Assembly (NCBI RefSeq): GCF_900215465.1
Contig: NZ_OBEH01000001.1
Span: forward strand, 806,001 to 870,000
From: Flagellimonas pacifica
Lineage (GTDB): Bacteria; Bacteroidota; Bacteroidia; Flavobacteriales; Flavobacteriaceae
Direction of reading: 5' to 3'
DNA: 64,000 nt
Shown here: piece after piece, positions 26,628 through 34,986 of the stretch
Numbering within the stretch: the first letter of the stretch is position 1
How the letters are laid out: each line of letters starts with the position of its first letter
Notes under the pieces: generated by a model
Database searches by the model: none
What the model saw: only the letters and a program-made list of their open reading frames with translations
What the model was told of the DNA's origin: nothing
Program-made: the position numbers and the translations under genes

Positions 26628-27851
26628 ATGATACATAAAAATTCATATTGCCTTTATTACTTGATTTTTACACTTTTTGTTTCAAGTTCATTGATGGCAC
26701 AAACCAGTGAGCAAAAATCTTTGGAAGCTAAACGGGAACGATTACAAAACGAGATTAAGGAAATCAATAGACTTCTCTTTGCTGAAAAGAAAGAAAAAGG
26801 AAATGTTTTGGATCAGATGGAAGCCTTGGACCAAAGAATAAATGTTAGGCAAGAGCTCATCCGGGTAACAAACCAACAATCCAACCTTTTAAATAGACAG
26901 ATCAATGTCAACATTAGGAGCATTAGTAAGCTAAGGGAAGATCTTAAGATTTTAAGGGAAGATTATGCCAATCTCATTCAAAAATCATATCAGAACAAAA
27001 CCCAGAGTAACCGTTTAATGTTTCTGTTGTCGGCAGAGAATTTCTATCAAGCCTTTAAAAGGCTTCAATATATGGAGCAATATGCAAAGCATAGAAAGAA
27101 GCAAGGAGAGGATATTATCAAAAAAACTGATGAGCTGGCTGTTTTAAATAGGGACCTTGTTACTCAAAGAAAATCTAAAGAGCGTTTGTTGACTGAAAAC
27201 ACAAAAGTAAAAAACGAGTTATTTGGTGAAATTGAAGCGCAAAAGAATCTATTGCGCAGTATTCGACAGAACGAAACTAAATACTCGGCGGCAATAGCAC
27301 AAAAAAGGAAAGAAGCACGTAAGATTGATCGTGAAATTGAACGACTTATTAAAAGTGCAATAGTTAGTACCAACAAAAAGGCTGGAAAATCCGGTCGAAC
27401 CAAATTTGTATTGACACCGGAAGCCAAATTAGTGGCCAATAATTTTTCCGCAAACAAGGGAAAATTGATTTGGCCCGTGGAAAAGGGAATCAAAAGCCAG
27501 GGATATGGAGTATATGCGGATAAACTTTACCCTGGAATAAAACATCGTAATAATGGGGTCACTATTGCTACGGATCAAGGAAGCAAAGCCAGAGCTATTT
27601 TTGAAGGTGAAGTTATTGCCATTCTAACTGTTCCAGGCGGAAGCAGGGGAGTACAGATAAAACACGGAAACTATATAAGCACTTATTATAATTTGTCTAA
27701 ACTATATGTCAAAAAAGGAGATAAAGTAACGGTGAAAGAGGTATTGGGCGACATATATACCAATCGGTTTGATGGTACTACCAAGCTTAAATTTTACCTT
27801 TATCAAGATTCCAACCGATTAAATCCAGAGGATTGGATTTACCAATTGTAG
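26628..27851 (+). CDS. EnvC-like murein hydrolase activator (degenerate M23)
   Basis: This 407-residue protein has a signal peptide, a long coiled coil (about residues 25-245) and a C-terminal LytM/M23 domain. The zinc-binding residues of active M23 peptidases are not kept: the HxxxD site reads HRNNGVTIAT and the HxH site reads TYYNLS. That is how EnvC-type activators look; they do not cut peptidoglycan but switch on amidases at the septum. Four bases separate it from the aldo/keto reductase gene. Confidence 0.88.
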   Translation: MIHKNSYCLYYLIFTLFVSSSLMAQTSEQKSLEAKRERLQNEIKEINRLLFAEKKEKGNVLDQMEALDQRINVRQELIRVTNQQSNLLNRQINVNIRSISKLREDLKILREDYANLIQKSYQNKTQSNRLMFLLSAENFYQAFKRLQYMEQYAKHRKKQGEDIIKKTDELAVLNRDLVTQRKSKERLLTENTKVKNELFGEIEAQKNLLRSIRQNETKYSAAIAQKRKEARKIDREIERLIKSAIVSTNKKAGKSGRTKFVLTPEAKLVANNFSANKGKLIWPVEKGIKSQGYGVYADKLYPGIKHRNNGVTIATDQGSKARAIFEGEVIAILTVPGGSRGVQIKHGNYISTYYNLSKLYVKKGDKVTVKEVLGDIYTNRFDGTTKLKFYLYQDSNRLNPEDWIYQL

Positions 27852-27854
27852 TTT

Positions 27855-28691
27855 ATGAGAACAATTTCTGATTTAAAAGGAACATTTGAATTGAGCAATG
27901 GGGTTAAAATGCCATATTTTGGCCTCGGGGTATATTTATCTCAAGATGGAAATGAAGTAATCGGTGCTGTCAAGGACGCTTTGAATCATGGATATCGACA
28001 TATAGATACCGCATCTATCTATAATAATGAAAAAGGGGTTGGTGCAGGAATCCAGCAAAGCAATGTTGACCGTAAGGATGTTTTTGTCGTTAGTAAGGTG
28101 TGGAACAATGATCAAGGATATGAATCCACCCTAAAAGCGTTTGACGATAGTCTTGAGCGTTTGGAATTGGATTATTTAGATCTTTATTTGATTCATTGGC
28201 CAAAAGGAGAAAAATCTAAAGAAACGTGGAGGGCCATGGAACGTCTTTATGCGGAAAAGAAGATTAGGGCCATTGGTGTTAGCAATTTTATGCAACATCA
28301 TTTAGAAGATTTATTGACCACTGCCAACATTGTTCCCATGGTCAATCAAATGGAATTTCACCCATACTTGGTACAGGAAGAATTAATTGATTTTTGCCAT
28401 GCCAAAGGAATTCAATACGAAGCGTGGTCCCCTATGATGCAGGGCAATGTTTTTAACCTTCCCCAACTAAAGGAACTGGCCAATAGACATCAAAAGACCG
28501 TGGCACAAATAGTGTTGCGCTGGGACCTACAGAAAGGCGTCATTACCATACCCAAATCCTCCAAAAAAGAACGCATCATTTCCAATGCGGATATTTTTGA
28601 CTTTGAGTTAAGCAAAGCAGATGTCCAATTGATGGATAGTTTGGATAGGGGACAACGTTTTGGCCCTGATCCAGACAATTTCGATTTCTAA
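27855..28691 (+). CDS. Aldo/keto reductase
   Basis: This 278-residue TIM-barrel enzyme has the catalytic tetrad in the usual places: Asp in GYRHIDTA, Tyr in SIYNNEKGVG, Lys in VSKVW and His in LIHWP. The C-terminal IPKSSKKERI binds NADPH. It reduces small aldehydes or ketones; the substrate is unknown. It is last in the flippase-to-EnvC run and ends before repeat DNA. Confidence 0.92.
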   Translation: MRTISDLKGTFELSNGVKMPYFGLGVYLSQDGNEVIGAVKDALNHGYRHIDTASIYNNEKGVGAGIQQSNVDRKDVFVVSKVWNNDQGYESTLKAFDDSLERLELDYLDLYLIHWPKGEKSKETWRAMERLYAEKKIRAIGVSNFMQHHLEDLLTTANIVPMVNQMEFHPYLVQEELIDFCHAKGIQYEAWSPMMQGNVFNLPQLKELANRHQKTVAQIVLRWDLQKGVITIPKSSKKERIISNADIFDFELSKADVQLMDSLDRGQRFGPDPDNFDF

Positions 28692-28712
28692 TTGGAATAG
28701 GTTCAAAGATTT

Positions 28713-28740
28713 GTCACTTCGAGCGCAGTCGAGAAGTAGT
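28713..28740. repeat. Dispersed CTTCGAGCGCAGTCGAGAAG repeat
   Basis: This is the reference copy of the short intergenic repeat in this window. The ends CTTC and GAAG pair, with GA and TC inside them. It separates two converging genes and is followed 28 bp later by a divergent relative. Confidence 0.65.
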
Positions 28741-28767
28741 AATAAGCTTGTTCTTTTGAGCAAATTT

Positions 28768-28795
28768 CACCCTTCGACAGGCTCAGGATGACAGT
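28768..28795. repeat. Variant dispersed repeat (CTTCGACAGGCTCAGG)
   Basis: CACCCTTCGACAGGCTCAGGATGACAGT lies beside the main repeat and shares its CTTCGA end. Similar pairs are common between genes in Bacteroidota, but no mover is visible. Confidence 0.5.
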
Positions 28796-28811
28796 TCTCC
28801 CTACATAAATA

Positions 28812-29324
28812 TCAAGAAGTAAACAAGGCCTTTAGTTCGGTAGCTTTGTTGGGCTCCATTTTCCCTGCCAAAACCAAGCTCAACTGCTTTCGTCTAAGTG
28901 CTGCATCAAAACGTTCCTTTTCCAAATCCGTTTCTGGCTGCAATTGAGGTACTTCGGTTGGGGTTCCTGCTTCATCTACAGCTACAAAGGTATAAATGGC
29001 TTCATTGGCCTTCGCGCGTTCTCCTGTAAAACGATCCTCCATCCAAACATCAATAAAAATCTCCATGGAAGTTCTAAAAGCTCTGGAAACCGAAGCTTCA
29101 ACGGTGACCACACTTCCCAATGGCACCGACCTGTTGAATGCAACATGGTTAACGGATGCGGTTACAGTAATCCTTCGGCTATGCCTTCTTGCGGAAATAC
29201 TGGCTGCCCTATCCATACGAGCCAAAAGCTCTCCTCCAAAAAGGTTGTTCAAAGGATTGGTTTCACTGGGCAATACCATATCGGTCATTACTGTACGGGA
29301 GTCGCTTGGAGTTTTTGCGCGCAT
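28812..29324 (-). CDS. Acyl-CoA thioesterase (hotdog fold)
   Basis: This 170-residue single hotdog domain resembles the YciA/BACH type: the NPLNNLFGGELLARMDRAASISARRH helix with its conserved Asn/Gly/Asp, and VDEAGTPTEVP at the end of the sheet. It hydrolyses acyl-CoA to acid and CoA. The gene stands alone in its direction between repeat DNA and a converging operon. Confidence 0.88.
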   Translation of the reverse strand: MRAKTPSDSRTVMTDMVLPSETNPLNNLFGGELLARMDRAASISARRHSRRITVTASVNHVAFNRSVPLGSVVTVEASVSRAFRTSMEIFIDVWMEDRFTGERAKANEAIYTFVAVDEAGTPTEVPQLQPETDLEKERFDAALRRKQLSLVLAGKMEPNKATELKALFTS

Positions 29325-29381
29325 AAGATTAAATTTTGCGCAAAGATATTGAAGTGAATAATGGTTTTAAAGAAAGAAGGA

Positions 29382-30326
29382 TTATTTCTCCGAAAGCAAC
29401 CAGGCATCTGAAGATACCGTACGTTTTATCTTTCTAAGAAATTTAAGTGCTTCTTTGGGGTTTTCGAAGCTGTCATATGCTACTTGGTGCAAACCAAATT
29501 TATTTGTCCCTAGATAAAATGCATTATAACCTTTCTCTTTAAGGAGGGCTACCTTTTTTTCTGCATTCTGTTCAACTCTAAAGGCACCGGCAATCACATG
29601 GTGTTTTCCCAGTTTCTTTTTGTTGACCGTAATATTTAGTGCCGGAAGTTCCAAGGGTGCACTTTCAAAAAACGTTGCTTCCTGTATTAAACGGGAAACC
29701 TGTTGTTGTGCATTTTGCTGTACCGTAACTTGTTTTTGCTGAAGGTCATCATAGGCGCGATAGGATGTAGATCCCAAAGAAACCGCTAATAAAATTACAG
29801 CAGCATATTTTAACCATGGCCTAAAAGAAGATTGTTCCCGTTTTTCTGGAGTGATAATAAACGGAATCTTCTCTTCAATTTCTTCAACCTGTTCCTTCAA
29901 CACTTCACGTTGAATAGGTGTTGCTGCAAAAGCTGAAAGACCAAATGAGGAAGTCAAATAATTGATTTTGTTTTCTGGTTGAAACTGAATGTTGTGTTCA
30001 CGGTTCAACCAAAGTTTACCAATGCCAAAAAGCTCAATTTTATCTCCTTGCTCCAACCTTTTCTTCCAATTTTGAGCAACATTTTCCACTTCTTCCAAAA
30101 GCTCTTCGTACCCAAGATGTTTTTCTTTGGCAATATACGATACCAACAAACCATCATTTTTGGAAAGCTGGGCATTAAAAGATACAGTTTTGGTAGGTGG
30201 AATAAGCGTATTGGTGGTTGAGTCCAACTCTGCGGATTTACCATGCGCTAAAAAGGCACCAAATCCAGGTACTACAACACAATTGTAATCGTAAAGTAAT
30301 TTTTCTATGTAAGACTCAATCCGCAT
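29382..30326 (-). CDS. CCDC81/HU-like and SPOR domain membrane protein
   Basis: This ~314-residue protein has an N-terminal pair of HU-like domains of the prokaryotic CCDC81 type (YIEKLLYDYNCVVVPGFGAFLAH and IELFGIGKLWLN), one membrane helix (about residues 175-192) and a C-terminal SPOR domain (about 235-314) that should bind denuded septal peptidoglycan. It is typical of Bacteroidota and points to a division role. The ATG giving MRIESYIEKLL is chosen over one 87 bp upstream, because that is where the HU-like domain begins. Confidence 0.88.
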   Translation of the reverse strand: MRIESYIEKLLYDYNCVVVPGFGAFLAHGKSAELDSTTNTLIPPTKTVSFNAQLSKNDGLLVSYIAKEKHLGYEELLEEVENVAQNWKKRLEQGDKIELFGIGKLWLNREHNIQFQPENKINYLTSSFGLSAFAATPIQREVLKEQVEEIEEKIPFIITPEKREQSSFRPWLKYAAVILLAVSLGSTSYRAYDDLQQKQVTVQQNAQQQVSRLIQEATFFESAPLELPALNITVNKKKLGKHHVIAGAFRVEQNAEKKVALLKEKGYNAFYLGTNKFGLHQVAYDSFENPKEALKFLRKIKRTVSSDAWLLSEK

Positions 30327-30431
30327 TGCCACAAATATTGTAAAAAAACTAGCAGAACAAAATAGCGCTTGCCACTTTTTATTAACATTTGAATTTCGGT
30401 ATTTTGTGAACAACTACAATCCCAAATCGAA

Positions 30432-31538
30432 ATGACTGAACCTGAAATTATTGCAGCGCTCCGGCTGCAGGCCATTCCAAATATTGGAGACATTACTTCT
30501 AAAAAATTAATTGCCCATTGTGGGAGTCCAAACGCAATTTTTAAGGATAAAATGCGTAACCTTCTAAAAATTGAAGGCATAGGAGAAATGACCTTAAAGG
30601 GATTGTATGACACAATTTACTTAAAAGAAGCAGAGGCCGAATATAAATATGTTATGGATAAGAAGATTGAATTCTCCTATTTTGAAGATAGGGATTACCC
30701 TTATAATCTTAAGCACTGTATTGATGGGCCTATTCTTCTTTTTCGTAGGGGAAAAATGAATCTACGGAGCACTAAAATTATTAGTGTGGTCGGCACTAGG
30801 AATATTACCGGGTATGGCACGTCGTTTTGCGAAGCTTTTATTGAGGAGATTGCTCCTTTGAATCCCATTATTGCAAGCGGATTTGCCTATGGTGTTGACA
30901 TTACAATTCAGAAATTGGCCATTGAGGCTGGACTACAGACCATTGGTTGTTTGGCCCATGGATTAAATCAGATGTACCCCAAGGTGCATAAAAAATATGT
31001 TTCTAAGATTGAGGAAAATGGTGGTTTCTTAACCGAGTTCTGGAGCACCAGCAATCCTGACCGCGAGAATTTTTTAAAACGAAATCGCATTATTGCAGGT
31101 CTCAGCGAAGCTACTATTGTAATTGAATCAGCTGAAAAAGGAGGGAGTTTGGTCACAGCAGATTTGGCCAATGGATACAACAGAGAGGTTTTTGCAGTGC
31201 CTGGAAGGTCAACGGACAAATTCAGCAAGGGCTGTAACGATCTTATCAAAAGACAAAAAGCCCATATGTTGACTTCAGCTGCGGAGCTGGTTTATCTCTT
31301 AGGATGGGATTTGGAAGAAAAAAAGGAAAAAGAAGCCATTCAAAAACAGCTTTTTGTTAGCTTGGATGAAACAGAACAGTCTATCTATTCCTATCTGCAG
31401 ATGAACGGGAAACAGATACTGGATATCGTTGCTTTGGAGTGTAAATTGCCCATTCACAAAACGTCATCAACTCTTTTTAATATGGAAATGAAGGGAGTGG
31501 TGCGGCCCTTGCCTGGCAAACTGTTTGAAGCGATTTAA
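30432..31538 (+). CDS. dprA: DNA-processing protein DprA
   Basis: This 368-residue protein loads RecA on incoming single-stranded DNA during transformation. It has an N-terminal helix-hairpin-helix-like part, a Rossmann core with VVGTRNITGYG, SGFAYGVDI and KGGSLVTADLA, and a C-terminal winged helix. It is divergent from the SPOR gene. Its TAA shares the TTAA with the stop of the converging trpS. Confidence 0.94.
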   Translation: MTEPEIIAALRLQAIPNIGDITSKKLIAHCGSPNAIFKDKMRNLLKIEGIGEMTLKGLYDTIYLKEAEAEYKYVMDKKIEFSYFEDRDYPYNLKHCIDGPILLFRRGKMNLRSTKIISVVGTRNITGYGTSFCEAFIEEIAPLNPIIASGFAYGVDITIQKLAIEAGLQTIGCLAHGLNQMYPKVHKKYVSKIEENGGFLTEFWSTSNPDRENFLKRNRIIAGLSEATIVIESAEKGGSLVTADLANGYNREVFAVPGRSTDKFSKGCNDLIKRQKAHMLTSAAELVYLLGWDLEEKKEKEAIQKQLFVSLDETEQSIYSYLQMNGKQILDIVALECKLPIHKTSSTLFNMEMKGVVRPLPGKLFEAI

Positions 31539-32503
31539 TACCCTAACTTTCCTCTTACCCGATCTAAAACCCCATCAGCAACTTTTCTAGCCTTTTCTGC
31601 ACCAATGGCCAAGGCTTCATCCACTTCTTCCAAATGGTTCATGTAATAGTCAAATCGTTCACGAGGTTCAGCAAATTTTTCGAGGATTACTTCATAAAGC
31701 GCTTGTTTTGCATGTCCGTAGCCATAGCCACCTGCTAGGTAATTGGCACTCATTTCCTCAATCTGTTCAGGTGAGGCCAAAATCTTGTACAATGCAAAGA
31801 CATTATCGTTGTTTGGGTCTTTTGGGTCTTCCATAGGCGTGCTGTCTGTGACAATGCCCATGAGCTGTTTACGCAATTTTTTGTCAGGTTGAAAGAGGTT
31901 AATAATGTTTCCCTTGCTCTTACTCATCTTTTGCCCATCTGTACCCGGAATGTACATAGTCTCCTCCTGTACTTTGGCTTCCGGCAACACAAATGTTTCT
32001 CCCAATTGATTATGAAATCTAGATGCCACGTACCTTGTCATTTCCAAATGTTGTAATTGATCTTTCCCCACAGGAACAATATTGGCATCGTACAACAAAA
32101 TATCGGCGGCCATAAGCATGGGATAGCTAAACAATCCAGAATTTACATCCTCTAATCGATCTGCTTTATCCTTAAAAGAATGTGCCAGCGTAAGGCGTTG
32201 GTATGGAAAAAAACAACTGAGATACCAGGCTAATTCGGTTACCTGGGGCACATCACTTTGACGATAAAAAACAGTTTTTTCAATATCCAGTCCAAAAGCC
32301 AACCAAGTAGCCGCTGTGGCATAAGTGTTGTTTCTCAGTTCCTCCCCATTTTTTATTTGGGTGAGGGAATGCATATCCGCAATAAAAAGAAAAGATTCAT
32401 TTTTAGGATCTTGAGCCATTTTAATGGCAGGGATAATAGCTCCCAAAATGTTTCCCAAGTGAGGAGTTCCTGTACTTTGAATTCCGGTTAAAATTCGGGC
32501 CAT
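31535..32503 (-). CDS. trpS: Tryptophan-tRNA ligase
   Basis: The class I synthetase motifs are clear: PHLGN (HIGH type) near residue 13 and KMSKSKGN near residue 190. It is about 322 residues from the ATG at 32503; an upstream in-frame ATG at 32533 adds ten residues not seen in the family. Its stop codon overlaps that of dprA. Confidence 0.95.
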   Translation of the reverse strand: MARILTGIQSTGTPHLGNILGAIIPAIKMAQDPKNESFLFIADMHSLTQIKNGEELRNNTYATAATWLAFGLDIEKTVFYRQSDVPQVTELAWYLSCFFPYQRLTLAHSFKDKADRLEDVNSGLFSYPMLMAADILLYDANIVPVGKDQLQHLEMTRYVASRFHNQLGETFVLPEAKVQEETMYIPGTDGQKMSKSKGNIINLFQPDKKLRKQLMGIVTDSTPMEDPKDPNNDNVFALYKILASPEQIEEMSANYLAGGYGYGHAKQALYEVILEKFAEPRERFDYYMNHLEEVDEALAIGAEKARKVADGVLDRVRGKLGY

Positions 32504-32586
32504 ACCAAATATTTTGGGCGTAAAAGTAAGCATCCAAAAGGGATAAAAAAAGCGGTAAGGCCTACTGGGCCAAAAAGAATTAAAAG

Positions 32587-32829
32587 TTATTTTTTAAAGA
32601 GCCCAGCTATAAAAAGTACAACAACCGCTCCAATAACTCCGGTGATAAGATCACCCACTATTCCAGAACCAATATGGACGCCCAAAACACCAAAGAGCCA
32701 ATTGCCCACAATCCCACCTACAATACCAAGAATAATATTTATGAGCGCACCAAAACCTCCGCCTTTCATAATTTTCCCGGCAAGCCAGCCCGCAGCGGCC
32801 CCGATCAATAAAGCATATAATAATCCCAT
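32587..32829 (-). CDS. GlsB/YeaQ/YmgE-family stress membrane protein
   Basis: This 80-residue, Gly-rich, three-helix membrane protein has the family pattern GAAAGWLAGKIMKGGGFG at the N-terminus and LGIVGGIVGNWLFG after it. Such proteins are induced in envelope stress or acid conditions in other bacteria, with unclear mechanism. It lies 83 bp upstream of trpS on the same strand. Confidence 0.88.
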   Translation of the reverse strand: MGLLYALLIGAAAGWLAGKIMKGGGFGALINIILGIVGGIVGNWLFGVLGVHIGSGIVGDLITGVIGAVVVLFIAGLFKK

Positions 32830-32885
32830 TTTTAAGATTTTATGGTTATTCCAATAAAGATATTCAAAAATTCTACTTTTGATAC

Positions 32886-33617
32886 ATGGTTGCCCTTTTC
32901 AAGAATATAGGATACGTTTTGTATCGAATCTGGTTCTACGTATTAGTGACCCTTCCTATTTTAGTTTTCTTTCCATTTTTGTTGCTCACAACATTATCCG
33001 AAAAGACCTATAAACAGTTCTTTTGGTTGGCCAGAAATTTATGGGCCAAAATCATCCTTTATGGAATGGGCTGTTTTCCCAAGGTAATAAGAGAACAAAA
33101 AATGGAAAAAGGGAAAAGCTATATGTTGGTGGCCAACCATACCAGTATGTTGGATATTATGTTTATGCTGGTAGTGAGCAAAAATCCATTTGTCTTTGTA
33201 GGGAAGAAAGAGTTGGTTAAAATTCCTGTTTTTGGTTTTTTCTATAAACGGGTCTGTATTATGGTGGACAGGGACAATATTAAAAGCAGAACAGGGGTAT
33301 ACCGTCGTGCCCAAAGAAGATTAGATCAAGGTTTGAGTGTTTGTATTTTTCCTGAGGGAGGTGTTCCTGAAGAGCATATTGTTTTGGACAAGTTCAAAGA
33401 TGGAGCCTTTAAAATGGCCATAGCCCATAAAATACCGATAGTGCCCATTACCTTTTATGATAACAAAAAACGTTTTTCCTTTACTTTTTTAAGTGGAGCC
33501 CCTGGAATTATAAGAGCTAGGGTACACCGATTTTTTGAAACAGGGATATTGGGCGAGGAAGACAAATCTACTTTGCGCGAAGAAGTTAGGGACGTTATTT
33601 TAAAAGAACTTAGGTAG
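32886..33617 (+). CDS. 1-acyl-sn-glycerol-3-phosphate acyltransferase (PlsC-like)
   Basis: This 243-residue membrane-bound acyltransferase has the HX4D motif in NHTSMLD (about residue 80), the glycerophosphate-binding FPEGG near residue 155 and a long hydrophobic N-terminus. It makes phosphatidic acid. It is divergent from the GlsB-like gene and converges on the kinase gene. Confidence 0.92.
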   Translation: MVALFKNIGYVLYRIWFYVLVTLPILVFFPFLLLTTLSEKTYKQFFWLARNLWAKIILYGMGCFPKVIREQKMEKGKSYMLVANHTSMLDIMFMLVVSKNPFVFVGKKELVKIPVFGFFYKRVCIMVDRDNIKSRTGVYRRAQRRLDQGLSVCIFPEGGVPEEHIVLDKFKDGAFKMAIAHKIPIVPITFYDNKKRFSFTFLSGAPGIIRARVHRFFETGILGEEDKSTLREEVRDVILKELR

Positions 33618-33639
33618 TACCATATAAAACTACTGCTCT

Positions 33640-34803
33640 TTAAATAAGGTTGGGAAGTTTTAGTGAGATATTACTTCCTGAAAGATCAGCGTCATCTATT
33701 AAGACGATTTCTTTTTCAATTTTATATGGTTTAATGGCATTGAGCAATCTAATTTGATCTTCCCATTGAACAATGTTTTCTCTATATCCTGGACTGTAAG
33801 AAGTATTGGAATTGTCACTCTCATGTCGATATTTTATATGCAGTGTTACCGTATTTTCTTTAACTAAAAAGGTAATATCCAATCGTTGATTCTTGTGTTG
33901 ATGAAAGATAGATCGTTCAACAATGTTTTCGAATAGTGTTTGAATAACGAATGAGGGAATAGCGGCACTGGGCACTTTTTCTTCTTTTTCGACCATAATG
34001 GTATATTCAAACTTATCATTGTACCGAAGCTTTTGCAACTCTAGGTACCAATGCAACATGTCGACCTCATCTTTTAGATTGACAGTTTCCTTGTCCAAGT
34101 GCTTAAGGTAAAATCTTATGAGTTTACTGAAGATGGATAAATATTCTAAAGCTTGCTTCTTTTTTTCCGAGGCGATAAAACTTTGAATGGCATTTAAGGC
34201 ATTGAACACAAAATGAGGATTAAGCTGAGAGTTCAAGGCTTTTAGTTTTAACTCCACCATTTCCTCTTTAAGTCTAAGAAGTCGGTTCTGTTTGCTTAAA
34301 AGTGCCCTGTTTACGCGAACACTTTTTATTTTAATGGCACAAATAGAAGCGATAGCGGAAAGCATTTTGAGATGCTTTTTGGTAAAAAAATTTTTCTTTG
34401 GATGTTCACAATCAATTATCCCATAGATAGTGCCTTCATGGGAGATAGGGACACAAATTTCGGAAAGTCGCAGTTCATCATCTTCAATGTAACGCAAATC
34501 TTTGGAAGTGTCTTTAATTATTTCTGACACACCTGTTAGCGCCACATGCCCTGTTATACCTTCTCCTAGAGCAATTTCAACAGGATTGTAAAGGGAGTTG
34601 TCCTTAGGGTTTTTAGGTCCATATGCAGCTTTTTGGACAAGCATCTTATTGTCTCTATCAATAAGATAGATTACACAGTCTACAAAGCCCAGTTTTGCTA
34701 TACAGTTTTTTGCTAGGTCCCAAAGAATATCTTCTTCATTTTCTTTTCCCAACAAGGATTCGGAAAAATATACAAGAATATCTGAGAACTGTTCGGCGTT
34801 CAA
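33640..34803 (-). CDS. GAF-domain LytS-type histidine kinase-like protein
   Basis: This ~387-residue protein has an N-terminal GAF domain (about residues 15-165), then a His_kinase region with the phospho-acceptor context LNSQLNPHFVFNALNAIQSF, and a C-terminal ATPase-like part. The N-box Asn (FENIVERSI) is present, but the Gly-rich box that usually reads DNGxG is not recognisable, so ATP use is uncertain. I start it at TTG 34803 (LNAEQFSD), as the ATG at 34926 lies upstream of a terminator hairpin. No LytTR response regulator gene is adjacent, which is unusual. Confidence 0.75.
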   Translation of the reverse strand: MNAEQFSDILVYFSESLLGKENEEDILWDLAKNCIAKLGFVDCVIYLIDRDNKMLVQKAAYGPKNPKDNSLYNPVEIALGEGITGHVALTGVSEIIKDTSKDLRYIEDDELRLSEICVPISHEGTIYGIIDCEHPKKNFFTKKHLKMLSAIASICAIKIKSVRVNRALLSKQNRLLRLKEEMVELKLKALNSQLNPHFVFNALNAIQSFIASEKKKQALEYLSIFSKLIRFYLKHLDKETVNLKDEVDMLHWYLELQKLRYNDKFEYTIMVEKEEKVPSAAIPSFVIQTLFENIVERSIFHQHKNQRLDITFLVKENTVTLHIKYRHESDNSNTSYSPGYRENIVQWEDQIRLLNAIKPYKIEKEIVLIDDADLSGSNISLKLPNLI

Positions 34804-34908
34804 TTTTTGATGATTTGAAAGGAAACATAAATTAACAAAATTTTTCCGACTTGCTAATTTTGATGGAGAGCACCTGATACGGTTTGATGGAGGTCGACAC
34901 TTTAAAAC

Positions 34909-34935
34909 AAAAAAACACCCTGCCAAAGCAAGGTG
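34909..34935 (-). terminator. Rho-independent terminator (after the barrel protein)
   Basis: On the minus strand, CACCTTGC and GCAGGGTG (one mismatch) enclose TTTG and are followed by seven T. It ends the sigma factor and barrel operon. Confidence 0.75.
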
Positions 34936-34986
34936 CTTAATTGATTGCCTAAAGGGGCAACCTTCCTAACCAACTTCTTTATATAC

